The notes under the pieces: generated by a model
The model's input: only the letters and a program-made list of their open reading frames with translations
What the model was told of the DNA's origin: nothing
Database searches by the model: none
DNA from: Citrus sinensis
Taxonomy: Eukaryota > Streptophyta > Magnoliopsida > Sapindales > Rutaceae
NCBI RefSeq assembly: GCF_022201045.2
Contig: NC_068557.1
Coordinates: 12,832,501-12,896,500, forward strand
DNA length: 64,000 nt
Direction of reading: 5' to 3'
In this document: positions 34,906 through 47,513 of the stretch, piece after piece
Layout of the letters: the number at the start of each line of letters is the position of its first letter
Position numbering within the stretch: position 1 is the first letter of the stretch
Translations under genes and position numbers: made by a program

Positions 34906-35141
34906 AGGTGTTGTAGAAAAAGAGATGTAAATATAAAACAAAAGTTAATAATATGTAGTAAATATAAATTTTAAATAATAATTTTGATAAAAATATTAAA
35001 GATATAATAGATTTTCCATCATATAAGTGAAAAATTATACCAACAAAACTTCCAAGCTACAACAGTTAGTGTTTACCAAATACCTTACTGCTGTAACTTA
35101 TAAGCTACAGCTACCCAACCTCAATTCCAAATGCCCTCTAA

Positions 35142-35690
35142 ATCAACTCAAAGACGGTAATTTTGAAATGTTTTACTATATATACTTCCTACATCAATCT
35201 CGTCCTTTTTTAGAAAAAAAAAAAAAACTTGTCCTCGAAATATACTGAAAACAAAAGACTATGTGGAGGATGAAACTTGCAGTGAAGAATTAAATAATCT
35301 TGTAATTCAAACATGCATATAGTAGTTTGCATCAACTTTTCTTGAAACTCATAAGTACTAAAACTTCATTTTCTTCTTGCTCTTGATTATGGCTTTTCTA
35401 AAAACTGTAGACTTATATAAACAAACCATAAGAATATCTCTTTAATTTTCTCCATATTTTAATTGATCTGCTCTTCATTGAATTTCACTTTTTCAGCTTA
35501 GTCTTATTCAAAAACAACTTTCTTGTCTTTAATATAAATGGTCAAAACCATATCAATTATCTCATGGTCTTCAAGAATAATTGGTTCGATTTAGCTTCTA
35601 TTTTTAAAACTACATTTTCTTTAAGAACAACTGGGGTTCTTTAATTGGAGCTTTTTGCACAATCTCAATCATTTTATTAGACGTAAAACT
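35142..35690. other. AT-rich intergenic DNA
   Basis: No gene signal; short simple tracts only. Confidence 0.5.
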
Positions 35691-35695
35691 CAAAC

Positions 35696-37460
35696 CACTG
35701 CAAGAAATTTGACTTTTTAAGACGATTTTATTACGACCTTTGTAGATTTGTGACATAACTCAAAAGTGTTGTTTACTCTCAAGTATAAAAATGTCTAGTT
35801 ATACTATAACCATTGAGTCTGGGGTCGAACCACAGAGAATTTAAAATCTAGTAGTCAATTATTAAACAAAGAAAATTAAATGCAGAAAAGGAAATTAATA
35901 GGAATCAATCTAAAAATATGCTAATGTTATAAGATCCACTTTCAGATTTCAAACTATGGTTATAACACTCTCTCATATCTATATTTTGCATTTATTTTGT
36001 CAGTTAATTATTATGCTATTTAATTCTTAACTAACCATTAGTGTGATAAATATATGACCAAATACTTAAAGTGCCACAACTATATTGAAGTGTCCATATT
36101 ATGTTAAAATATCATATAAATTTGAAGATATTTAGATCTATAAATTAACATGACACAAAAGAAACTAGTAAGGAAGAAAAATATAACAAATTAAAATAAA
36201 CTTTAAGATTCACTGAGAGAGTAATTAATCAAACATTTGAATCCTTAAGCTTCACTTTTCACCTCATCTCAAAAAATTAATTACTCATATTGAAAAGCAT
36301 AACACTCATTTTATTTAACAAACTTCTAAAATATATTATAAGAGAATGAACTACATAGAACAAGAAATTTTTCTTAATCCTTAGTCTCAGCTTCCTCTCT
36401 TCTCTTCTCTACCACCTTCTCTGTCTGCATCCCTTTGCCTTTTATAGGCAAGGAACGCATCCTCTTCTTTTATTTTATTATTTTTTATTTTATTTTATTT
36501 TATTTTTATAATATATATAAATTAAAATGTGTGATAGTTAGCTAGCAAAATAGCCACCTAACAATAGTAGTCATGGCTCACTTTGCCCTTTTGTTAAATT
36601 TTTTTAAATACTTATTTTTTTATTAATTACATCTCCTCAATCATGCATTCTAAATGGCTGAGCAATTCTTTTTTATTCCCACTTTCAATTTCAATTTCCT
36701 CTTTATTGTTGAAATATTTACAATATAAAAATTAACATACTGCAAATTAATTTAACATAAAAGTTTATTATGGGAGTATTAAAATAATTTAGAAATAATG
36801 AGCGCATCAACACTATAAGTGAAAAACTGATAATTTTATCATTATTAAATGTACACTTTTAGTGTCAATCAATTTTGTCATAAAATAGTACTTATCGTGA
36901 CAATTTTTTAAATCGTAGCCGATAATCTCGTCCTGGCTCATGTTATATTTTCTAACGAATAATATTAATTTTAGGACCCATTAATTGGTCACCTAATCAA
37001 ATGTTTTGTGACAAACATAAAATTAGTCGCAAAATGTCATTTCTTTTAGCACAAAAAATTCCCTCCAAAATTGATCATTTTTTACGAAATATCGTCTTTT
37101 ATAACAAAAAATATGGTGGTGAAATATAATTATAGGTGACATAATTATTTCGTAACTAAAAGAGGGATGTAAAATTAATCAAATCATTTGTGACAAAAAA
37201 TATTAGTCTCCAAAACTAATATGGTTTCGATTAGCTTTAAGACCCTATTTTTTTCTCGCAGATAATTACCTACTATGACAAAACAAAACAAAAATAGTAG
37301 TTTAAAATTTTGTCCTGAGTAATATTATATTTCATGAACTTTTTTTTTCAGAGGCACATTATTTAATATCTTATTCATTTTCTTTTGTGACGAACTTTAC
37401 TACACTAAAAAAAAAATTGATAGTTTTCCTAATTATATTATATTTTGTGACCAACAATTA
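35696..37460. mobile_element. Putative CACTA (En/Spm) remnants
   Basis: CACTGCAAGAAATTTGAC at 35696 looks like the left end of a dicot CACTA element (usual CACTACAAGAAA), followed by TTTTAAGACGATTTTATTACG, the usual subterminal style. A second CACTATAAGTGAAAAACTG lies at 36811, and TTGTGACAAA/TTAGTCGCAAAA motifs recur to about 37400. No right terminus or 3-bp TSD could be fixed, and no transposase is present. Limits are approximate. Confidence 0.4.
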
Positions 37461-40400
37461 TTTTATGTAATTGATTAACTAGTTGATATATTTTATCTTA
37501 TTAAAGTGTGAAAACATCAATTTACTTTTATTTACTATTAAGAAAATTAAAAAAAGGTCATCACCATGCCCCCTTCCCTTTTGCCATCATCTTCTAAATG
37601 AAAATATGAGTAAATTGAAGTTTTTCTACTTGTAGGTGATAAAGTGATAATTGTCATTCTAAATAGGGAGTAAATTAAATTTTATCCTAAAAAATATTGA
37701 AGGACAATTCTCAAATTTTAAACAAGAAACTTGAATTTGCTCGAATGAGAACTTCCCTCAAGACTAGTCAATTAAATGTCTTTTTCTTGAAATTAATTAC
37801 CCACATTATTGTTTATTATTTAGCTTCCATTTTGTTTAACTATGTCATGATTAATAAAAATTAAAATAATAGCCTTAAAATAATTAACTTGGATTAATAA
37901 AAATGATTATAGACTTTTTTTTAAACAATAATAACAAACCTATAGTTGCTTCTTTTTTATTTTTAGAAGAACCTTATAATAGTTAATTATGTTGGAATAA
38001 AACTTACATTTCTCGCTTAAATTTCTCTGAATGAAATCGTGAAACACAAATGAATCCCCTCCCACTCCCTCCATGGTCACTTTTGTTATAATCCAAACAA
38101 CACAAATTAATTCCCTCCCACTCTCTCCCATACCATGTCTCTTTGATTGGTTTTGTATTAAAAAAAACTACCCATCTTTATCCTTCAATTTGTGAGTGTA
38201 TGTGTGTGAATGAACCAAAAACGCGCAACTAGGGAGGCAACATCGTAACTCTATCTCAGCCGCCACGAGGGCCATTAGAATCATGCCCTTTGACGCTACC
38301 CAAAAGCAAGTCACCCTCACCAATCAAGTTACACATGCCAAAATAAGCCACTCAATAAATTCATTCTCATCTCTCCCTCTACTTCGAAATTGTGAGTACA
38401 TATAAACTCAACTAATTTAATTTTGATTAGTCTAGTTTTGATTGGATTATATAAAATTCAATTTTATTTTTTTTGGTGAAATTGAGGATTGAAATTCTTA
38501 GATCTATTATTTAAATATTTTTATGCTTATCAAGTGTTTGATAAAATCTCTAAGAGAATGTAGTAAAAGAAAAACAGAAAATACATGCAAATAAATGAAG
38601 GAAAAGTTTGGTAGGTTTTGAGAAACTCTTGCACAATTAGTATACTAAGATGAATTTTCAATTTGGGAAATGGGTTTAGGTGTGATGACATTATGTTACT
38701 TTTCCTAATATTCCTTCATAAGAACTTTAGAAAACTGGGATCCTAATATTATTGTTCACTTCAACTTAGTAATCGGTATGTAATTAATCGTCTTTCTTTA
38801 TTTTTTTAAAGAAAATTATAGCTAGTATTAATATAATGAAAAGAGTTAACAAGTTATTCAAGTCCAACCGATATAGTTGGAAGTTAGAGTTACATAACAT
38901 TTAAGTTACAAGATTTTGGCCATATAATATTAGGTAGCTTTGATCTGTTGGTTCGAAGGATGGTGTTGAAGCTTGCGTTACTACAATTTGTTCAAAATGT
39001 AGTTGGATTTGGTAGTAAGTGTACATAAAGTGACTAAATAAAGGTTAAAAGCCCTTGGTTTTTTTTTTCCTTTTAGATGAAGTGGTTGTATGTTTAATCA
39101 AAATTAATGTACTTATTTTTTTTTGTACAGGGATAACAAAAAAGCATGGATAGTCTCCTAAATTACTTTGTTTCAGAAGATGCATTAGAGTGAGCAAAAA
39201 AAGTTCAAGTAATCTTCATACAAAATCTAAATGTGTAGGCTCTCTTTTTTTTTTAACTTAATCTTTTATTTCTTACAACTATATATTTATTGAATTGTAA
39301 ATGTTGATTCATTGGTTGCTTAATAATTTAGTTTAGTTCAAGTTTGAAACCAACCCTTCAATAGATTAACTTAAGAGTTTTGGATGCAAAATTTGTGCAA
39401 GTGAATCAAGATTGATTATATGCTTGTAATCTTTTAATTATACTGTTAATCTGAAGTAATAATGAAAGCAAGTATGTGCTTGTGATCTCCTAGTCTTTCA
39501 TTTAGAATTTTTTTTTCACATATTTTTATTAGATGAAAGAATTGATTGCAGATATGTTTCATTGAGAAATTTAATTCACTTTGCATTGTTACCTAAATAT
39601 TTTTATTTATTGTTATTTGCCTTACTATTTACTATTCTTTAATGCATTGACAAAAAGATTTTCTTTTGTAATATTATTCTTCTACACCAATTAAGTGTTT
39701 TCTCAAGATTCTTTATTATTTATATTTTTTTAATCATGTAGGGCCTAATGATAGATGGAGGAAAATGATGTACCGATAATAGATGATCAAATTATGAAAT
39801 GCTTTTGAGAAAAATCTTTAATTTGATAAAGATAAAAAATGACAAGTACCTTCGAAGTCATCATCTGCTACAACATTGTCTCAGCAAAATAAGAATAAAA
39901 AATTACAATCAAGGAGCAAGATAGCAAATTTAAGGAAGTTGATTGAATCCACTCTTTTTAGAAAACGGATTTCTTTAATGTGTATTCTACTCTCATCTCA
40001 AAACCTAACCTCAAAAAAACAGCAGGCTTTCTGTTTGTGCCCTTTGATTGAGTCCTTTTAAAAGACCCAACAAATCCCCCAATAGGCATGTTTTAAGTAC
40101 TTCATAGATTGGGAACATGATCATCTCTTGATCTAAGTACTACTGAGTTTTTAAGGATCTTTTACCATGTGTCTTTTAGTGGTAGTGTATGTGTAAGATT
40201 TAACTTCTTTTACTTTTTTATTTATTAACAACCAATCAGTAATTGAATTATTTGCTCAGGACATTATCATATCAGGAGAGAATCATGATCCTCATAGATT
40301 ATACTTTTGTAATGAAGACAAGTCACTAATTCATAGGTATTAGTGTGACAGTAATATCATCCATCATGAATTACTTTCAAATTTGTAACAGTCGCCTTCA

Positions 40401-41389
40401 ATTAAAAGTTCTTGAATTTAAATTCATAATTTAATTAGCTAATTAAACAACATTTCTAATTGTTGTATTTATTCCAAAAACTTACTAACTGATTTATGTT
40501 ACAAGTTTTGTAACTTATGCTTTTAATTCTCGCAATTAATCATCCAAAAAATTTTAAAAAAATGGTAAAACAAAGCTAAGACAGTCTTGGCACAATTTGT
40601 GCCGACATTCGTGTATGTAAGATACAAATGGACATGAGTCAAGCTATTCATGTAAGATTTGCACCTTCCTGCATGGATGTGCGCAAAAGAGAGCCTCTAT
40701 ACTTATATTCCTACTTGTATACATATGAGTAATTATGTATAAATCTTTCATGCTTTAGCTTTCTTTCTAAGTAGGATAAGTGTATTTTTCTTTAGTTTTT
40801 TTTTAGTCTGTGGGTGTATTTTTAGTAACAAATTTTCATCCATCAAAGCATTATTTTGAACATATAAATATATCATTTATAAGTACTCATAGAGGTGTAT
40901 CTGAATCACCCTAGAGTTTTTACTTATATTAAGTTTATCTCACTCAAAATTATGCCTCAAAATAACCACTTATGAGCTATTTTTCCAACAATCCCCCACA
41001 TAAATGAAAATTATTAAAAAATAGGTAATTAGAACATACCAAAAATATTTTTACCTTAATAGAATTTAGTAGATCAAAACTTTCATAAGATAGGTAAGTC
41101 TCAACCTTTAAACCTTCTATTGTGAAAATATATTTAGTTTTACTATTCGGCTATATTTTAATTTTGTCATATTCACAATATTGTATGTTTCTAACAATCA
41201 AAATATCTTGATTGTACTTCCTTTTATTGGCCCATAATTAATGTTTTTTCACCAATCAACCTCTTCTTTATCATTCCTCGTGGCATGTCAGCTTGCTAAT
41301 GGCCCATAAATAATCTTCTAAATTTAACCCCTAGATAAAAGCTAAAAGGGTAAAGTTGCAGATTGATAAAATTATATGGTTTTCTGACG
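37461..41389. other. AT-rich intergenic DNA; no gene recognised
   Basis: Nearly 4 kb without a recognisable protein, RNA gene or bounded transposon. The longest open frames (for example 39876-40061) are short, AT-biased and unlike any family I know. Confidence 0.55.
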
Positions 41390-41817
41390 AATGTGATCAG
41401 AAACAGAAAGTGAGGTCAGTTCAGGATGAATTTGATTGTGGTGATTGTGATGATGCCAACAATTTGTCTTCAGTCATGGTGGATTGAATAGGCAATTAAA
41501 CAAAGCGGCATCGGAGAGTTTAGGTGTACTAAATTTAGTGAATAAAGTGACGATTGATGATGATGATGATGATGATAATCTAGAAAGAAAGATCTTGTGG
41601 CAAGGAGTTGATTGGTTATGGTGGGGAAGGTCAACTCACTCGAAATCAAATCCCAATGTTTCCTTAAAAGAATTAAGCTACTCACTATTCTTAATTACTT
41701 CCAATGCTTTAAAAAAGGAAAGAATGGAGCTCCACTGTACAACAAATATAATTATCTCAATAAAAGTTTTCTTCATAAATCAGCTCTTATGGTATTCTTT
41801 TTCTTGGTCGTTACATT

Positions 41818-41829
41818 TGGTATCAGAGC
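41818..41829 (+). other. Primer-binding site, tRNA-Met type
   Basis: TGGTATCAGAGC, the canonical complement of the initiator tRNA-Met 3' end, two bases after a CA-ended LTR border. Confidence 0.85.
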
Positions 41830-41858
41830 AGCGATCTTGACTTACATACCAAGTGCTA

Positions 41859-44800
41859 ATGGCGGATGGAACCAGAGCATAGGAAGCCAAATGAATGGAA
41901 GAGGCCGTCCGACAGCTGAAGGAAAATTCCAACAAACAGGCTGCTGCCATCACAGAATTGACTAGGCTGGTAACAGCAATGAGCCTTAAGGATGAGCAAT
42001 TGACTGCTAAATTTGCAAAACCCGGAGAGTCGTCGGAAGGTGCTAGAGCGACTAGGCAACCTTATGGACAACAAATTGGTATGAATCAATTCCAAACAAA
42101 GTTTTCAAGATTGAATTTTCCTATATTTGATGGTGAAAATCCAATTGGTTGAGTTTATAAATGTGAACGATTTTTTAAGTATAATGGAGTTGAAGAGAGA
42201 GATGGTGAATTTAGCGTCAATTCATTTAGAGAGGAAGGCCTTAGAATGGTTTCAATGGTGCGAAACAGGCGCCAAAAATTTGAACTGGAGGGTTTTTTCT
42301 ACCGACGTGATTATACAATTTGGGCCTGGAAAATGTGAAAGTCTGGTGGGGTAACTTACCAAGCTACGGCAAACTTCTACAGTCAGGCAATATCAAGAAC
42401 AATTTGAGTTATTGATGGCAAACTAAGGGATTGTCGGAGGAATTTTTTGTGGAATGTTTTGTCAGTGGCAAAATAAAGAATCAGGTGGTCATGTTCTAGC
42501 CTAACACATTTTCTCAGGCTATTGGACTAGCACTTTTACAAGAAAGTACTATGGAGGCCATGATTAAAGAGACACGGGCATCACTCAAAACTCAATTCGA
42601 CCAATCAGCAACAACCAAGCATATCTCAAATGAACAGCTACTGCCAATAAAAAGAATTTCACAAGCTGAAATGCGAGAACGACAAGAGAAGAAACTATGC
42701 TATTATTGCGACGAAAAGTATGAACCAGGATGCAAATGCAAAAAGAGGCAGATTTTCCTTCTTGAAGGAGATGAAGGTGATGATACGATGGAAGAGGCAG
42801 CAGTACGAGGAAATTTTTTCTGAGCCTAAAAGCCTTCCTCCATCAAGAGCACGTGATCATCGAATTCCTCTCAAGCCAGGAACTGTACCACCAAATGTAA
42901 GGCCTTACGGATGCGCTTATGTACAGAAGAATGAGATCGAGAAAATTGTCAAGGAGCTCTTGGAGAGTGGGAGCATTCAACCAAGTGTAAGCGCCTTTTC
43001 TTCACCAGTTTTATTAGTAAAAAAAAAAAGGATAGTAGTTGGAGAATGTGCGTAGATTACCGAGCCCATAACAGTGTGACTAGTAGGATAAATACCCCAT
43101 TCCTGTGATTGATGAGTTACTTGATGTATGGAGCTACAATTTTTTCAAAGTTAGATCTAAGATTTGGCTACCATCAGATTAGAGTTCACCCAGAGGATGT
43201 GCCTAAAACTGCATGGGTTCACTGCATTTCGAACTCATGAGGGCCATTACGAATTTCTTGTTATGCCATTCGCGTTAACCAATGCACCCTCCACTTTTCA
43301 AAGTCTAATGAACGAGGTCTTCAAGCCGTATTTGCGGAAGTTTGTTTTGGTTTTCTTTGTTGACATACTTGTATATAGTAGGACCTGGAAAGATCATTTG
43401 AGTCATCTTAAGCTCACACTTGAAGCACTTAAGTAGAGTCAGCTTTATGTCAAAAAATCCAAGTGTTCATTTGCGAAGCACCATCTGGAATATTTTGGGC
43501 ATTTAATTTCTGGGAAAGGGGTTGCAACGGATCCAACTAAGGTGGAGTGTATGAGACAATGGCCTAGACCGAAATCATTGAAATCTTTACGCGGGTTCTT
43601 GGGTCTTACAGGCTACTACAGACGCTTTGTAAAGGATTATGGCAAAATCAGCCATCCTCTCACTTATTTACTTAATAAGGACAATTTTCATTTGTCTGTT
43701 GAAACGAAAGAAGCTTTTGAGAACCTTAAGGTAGCTGTCTTCTGCACCTGTACTAGCTACGCCTCATTTTCCTAAACAGTTTGTAATTGAGTGTGATGGA
43801 TCAGGTGGTGGAATTGGGGTTGTGCTTATGCAAGAGGGAAGGCCTTTTGCTTTTGTTAGCAAGGCATTATCACCTAAAAATTTAGATTTATTAACCTATG
43901 AGAGAGAGATGTTGGCAGTAGTGTTTGTCGTACAAAAATGGCCACCGTATTTGCTGGGGAAACACTTCAAGATATGCACTGATCATTTCAGCCTCAAATA
44001 TTTATTGGAGCAACGTATATCGACACTGATGCAGTACAAATGGCTAATTAAGCTAATTGGCTATGACTTTGAGATATCGTATCAAAGCAGAAAGGAGAAT
44101 AAAGTTGCTAATGCATTGTCAAGGCAACCTGATGAATCAATTAGTATAATGGCTCTCTCTTTTCTAGTGGCTGAATGGATGGATCAACTTCAAAAAGAAT
44201 GGGAAGGAGATTCGAAGGTTCAGAAGCTAATTAAAGATATCCAAGAGAATCCCTTAGCTAATCAAAAATTTTCTTGGGATCACAATCAGCTTAGATATAA
44301 AGGATAATTGTGGTTAGTAGCCAATTCAGGTCTAAAGAAGGCAGTATTACAAGAAGCTCAAAATGGGCCAAACAGAGATCACTCAGGTGTTAAGATGACT
44401 TTAGAGAGAGTTAAAAGAGCTTTCTATTGGAAGGAGCTAAGCAAGGATGTTTGTACATTTGTGGCTGAATGTGATGTGTGTCGACGAAATAAGACTGAAA
44501 ACATCTCCCCTCCTGGACTACTTAAACCTCTGCTCATTCCGGATCAAGTATGGACTGACATTTCCATAGACTTCATTGAAAGCCTGCCAAAGTCTCAAGA
44601 AAATGATGTTATTTTTGTAGTCGTCGATCGGCTTAGTAAATATGCTCACTTTATGATACCCAGCCATCCCTATACAGATATGGATGTAGCACAGTCGTTC
44701 TTGGATAATGTTTACAAGTTATATGGCATGCCGAGAACTGTAGTAAGTGATAGAGATCTGATCTTTTGCAGCAAATTCTGGCAAGGTCTGTTTAAACTAT

Positions 44801-45694
44801 AGGGAACCCAGCTTCACATGAGTTCAGCCTACCATCCTCAAACCGATGGGCAAACTGAGATTGTTAATAAATGTTTGGAGCAGTATTTGCGTTATATGAC
44901 TGGAGAACGGCCAAAAGAATGGGCAAAATGGTTATCGTTGGCTGAATATAATACTTCATTTTATTTATCTACTAGAACAACTCCTTTTGAGGTTGTTTAT
45001 GGAAGACCATCCCCAAATTATACTACGTATATTCTAGGAGAATCAAGTGTTGCTGCTCTTGAGGAAAGTTTAATTGCTAGAGATGCTATGATTCGGTTGC
45101 TGAAGGAGAATTCGAATTAAGCTCAGAATCAGATAAAGCAAACTGCTAATAAAAATATAACTGAACGAGAATTTAAGGAAGGGGACATGGCATATCTCCA
45201 CCGACAACCATTTAAACAAAACTACGGTTGCTGTAAGATCAAATCAGAAGCTTTCCCAAAGGTTTTTTGGTCCTTACAAGGTGATACAATGAATTGGTAA
45301 GGTGGCTTATAAGCTTGAGTTGCCACTAGATTCTCAAAGTCATCCAATATTCTTTGTATCGTGTCTCAAGAAGCGAATTGGAGAAGCTATGGAGCCACAA
45401 TTGGAATTGCCTCCAGCACAAGGAGATGGATGCTTGCAACTGGAAACAATTGCCATACTAGATCGCAGAATGGTTAAACGTTACAATCGACCTGCGACAC
45501 AGATGCTAGTACACTCGTCAAATTCTTTTCCAGAAGATGCAACATGGGAAGACCTATACAAGCTACAACAATGTTTCCAAACTTCCAGCCTTAAGGACAA
45601 TGCCTTAATGGCTGACGCGGTGGCTAGAGTTCATAGAATTTCTATCTTTTTTCGAGTGTTTTTATTTTTTTTGGATTTTTTTAATTTTCTTTGA
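41859..45694 (+). pseudogene. Ty3/gypsy gag-pol polyprotein, broken
   Basis: Gag begins at the ATG at 41859 but soon meets a stop; later gag pieces are in other frames. A zinc knuckle survives (CYYCDEKYEPGCKCKKRQ, 42690-42750). Immediately after it comes the N-terminal linker of reverse transcriptase (SRARDHRIPLKPGT), so the protease is deleted. The active site reads FFVD where FFDD is expected. RNase H (YEREMLAVVF, TDHFSLKYLLEQR) and integrase (HSGVKMTLERVKRAFYW, CDVCRRNK, SIDFIESLP, VSDRDLIFCSKFW, HPQTDGQTEIVNK) are long and fairly intact, each ended by single stops. A worn chromodomain-like segment lies near 45460-45580. Confidence 0.92.
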
Positions 45695-45800
45695 TTAATG
45701 GAAGGATGGTGATGTGTGTCTTTTGTGATGTTGGTGGAGGAAAAATTTGTGTATGAAAGGTGATTGGTAATCAGGAAAACTTTACTTAGTACAGAAAAAT

Positions 45801-46118
45801 GCTCTAATACCATTTAACAGAGAGCTAGAGTAGTGTATGTAACGAGAGAAAATGTAGTATTGATGATAAAGATAAATCTAAAAAATATATTATTTATAAA
45901 ATATTTGAATGGTATAATAATAAATTAAGATATCAAGTTTATTGATATTAATAGCTATTAAATTTCAGTCAGTCTCTAATAAAAGAAATAATTTTAAATT
46001 TTAAATAAATTAAAATTAGAAGTACGACTTAAATTAACTTACTAAAGTAAAATAAAATTTAATAAAATATTAAATATTAAATTAACTCAAATACTATAAT
46101 TTTGAATATATTCTATCA
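45801..46118 (-). mobile_element. Copia-type LTR remnant with primer-binding site, minus strand
   Basis: On the minus strand an LTR-like sequence starts TGATAGAATATATTC (46118) and ends about 45815, followed by TGGTATTAGAGC (45812-45801), a tRNA-Met primer-binding site. About 100 bases of internal sequence may follow up to the Ty3 element. A related stretch lies at 28.6-28.8 kb. The superfamily is inferred from the LTR style only. Confidence 0.6.
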
Positions 46119-46991
46119 CGTCTTACTTTAAGCTTATGGATACCTTCATTTACAAGCTGATTTCGTAGAGTAGAGAATCAGATGAGCTATACTGAGTGTG
46201 AGGTTTGCACGCGCTTTGCTAACTATACGATCGATATTGATGTGACTTTTGGATTCGTTGCTAGGAAACACATGGTATGAGCTCATGTCATGGCCACCCT
46301 CTTTTTTAAGCAAAATAACAATCTTACATTTATGTTTCAATTGGGCCACCCATTTTGATTGTTTTCTTCACACTTTTCTCGGAAATTCAATTTTGATTAC
46401 TGAAACCCGTCAAGCCATTCCCACTTTTATTAGCAAGAATAATACCAAACCGGAAAAAAGCCGAAGGGGTTCTTTAGCTACAAAACATAACATGATTCAT
46501 TGATTCTGCAAGTTGTAAAGTTATAAAAAAGAGCTTTGCAACCCTTAGAAGAAACTATCCATTTATTACACAAAACAAGTAATACAACTCCAATACCCAA
46601 ACCAAAATTTTTGGTCCGTTTCCAAAGTAATTGCCCCCCTCCTTCCTCATCATTTCATTTCATCCTCTCCAAGTTATAAAAAGCCCACAATTAAAAATTG
46701 CCCAACTGTGTCATTCTCAGACGAAGCCCTGGATTTTCATTGGTCACACCATTTCACTCTCTTGTCTAGCCGGTGGGTTACACCAACCAATCACTTTTGA
46801 CCAAGTGTAGAAGTTGCTCCCCACTTGCTGCTCACGAGAATTGACTCAATCTCCACTTTGTGGCAATCCTCATATATATCATTCCATTCCCCTCAGATTA
46901 GAAACTTCAGATAGAAAATACCCAGAATATTTTCTTTAATTGAAAATCAAAACTTTGACAGACCAAACTTCAAAAAGTCAAGAACTTTCAA
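46119..46991 (+). promoter_or_regulatory. Upstream region of the 173-residue membrane protein gene
   Basis: A TATATAT box lies at about 46872-46879, some 115 bases before the ATG. W-box cores TTGAC occur at 46797, 46841 and about 46953, two of them just upstream of the TATA box. WRKY control is a reasonable inference. No other gene is recognised; the open frame at 46249-46503 has no known product. Confidence 0.5.
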
Positions 46992-47513
46992 ATGGAAGAA
47001 CAACAGCAAGGAGAACAAGAACCAACAACACCAACTTCACCAACATCATCATCATCATCGTCATACAAGTGGTTTATTAGAATTATGAGCAAAAGGAGAA
47101 CATGGGTATGTCTCTTTGTTGTAGTATATGCAATATTGTTATCATCCTCATGGAATTTTCTTAAATCAATTCTTTCATGGTACAATTTACAATCTCATCA
47201 AAATCCATCATCTGGGTGGCCTGCGCTGTATGCATCGGTGCTATTAGGGGCCGTCTTTGGACTGCTTTCTATGGTTGCAGCTTTAGCTGTGGCCGTGCCT
47301 GCCACTTTGGTCATATGGATCACTGTTCTTGTTCTGCTTGCTTTCTTTGGCAAGCCCAGGACAAGTTTGGTCATTGAAGGGAGGAAAATTACTAAAGAAA
47401 TTATTGGGTTTGTGTTCAAGATTTTGTTGAAGGAAGGTAATGCTGTGGCTGCTGTTTGTGCTGTTTTGGGTTACTTTGCACTTGTTAGAAGAAATTGTGG
47501 TGATCTTGAATGA
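46992..47513 (+). CDS. Membrane protein of unknown function, 173 residues
   Basis: An intronless frame with a good start context. Residues 1-26 are Gln/Glu then Thr/Ser/Pro-rich, encoded partly by a CAA/TCA repeat that could vary in length. KWFIRIMSKRR gives a basic patch. Hydrophobic stretches follow at about 38-57 (WVCLFVVVYAILLSSSW), then a long one from 76 to 120 that can hold two helices (ALYASVLLGAVFGLLSM; LVIWITVLVLLAFFG), and 150-166 (AVAAVCAVLGYFALV). The helix-turn PATLVIW and FGKPRTSLVIEGRKITKEI look conserved-type rather than random. I do not recognise the family. W-boxes upstream fit a stress-linked role, but this is inference. Confidence 0.75.
   Translation: MEEQQQGEQEPTTPTSPTSSSSSSYKWFIRIMSKRRTWVCLFVVVYAILLSSSWNFLKSILSWYNLQSHQNPSSGWPALYASVLLGAVFGLLSMVAALAVAVPATLVIWITVLVLLAFFGKPRTSLVIEGRKITKEIIGFVFKILLKEGNAVAAVCAVLGYFALVRRNCGDLE

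Larger units (their letters stand above)
28803..35138. mobile_element. Tourist-type MITE split by a Ty3/gypsy insertion
   Basis: The left piece is 28803-28824 (GGTCCTGTTTGAGATTGAGG) and the right piece 34906-35138, ending CCTCAATTCCAAATGCCCTC. The ends are imperfect inverted repeats, and TAA lies on both sides (28800-28802; 35139-35141), the 3-bp TSD of PIF/Harbinger-type MITEs. Without the insert the MITE is about 255 bp. A relative at 56.6 kb matches its interior (AATAATTTTGATAAAA, ATAGATTTTCCAT). Confidence 0.82.
41400..45697 (+). mobile_element. Second defective Ty3/gypsy element, 3' LTR not found
   Basis: A primer-binding site TGGTATCAGAGC at 41818 follows a plausible LTR end (GGTCGTTACA, to 41815). 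The upstream 400 bases include an AATAAAAG signal and are taken as the 5' LTR; its left edge is not fixed. Gag, reverse transcriptase, RNase H, integrase and a chromodomain-like end follow in Ty3 order. After the last stop I see no repeat of the upstream sequence, so the 3' LTR is lost or unrecognisable. The sequence instead runs into a minus-strand copia-like remnant. Confidence 0.8.

Noticed and set aside
39876..40061. 61-codon Lys/Ser-rich open frame on +
   Set aside because: Short, AT-biased and without recognisable domain or gene context.
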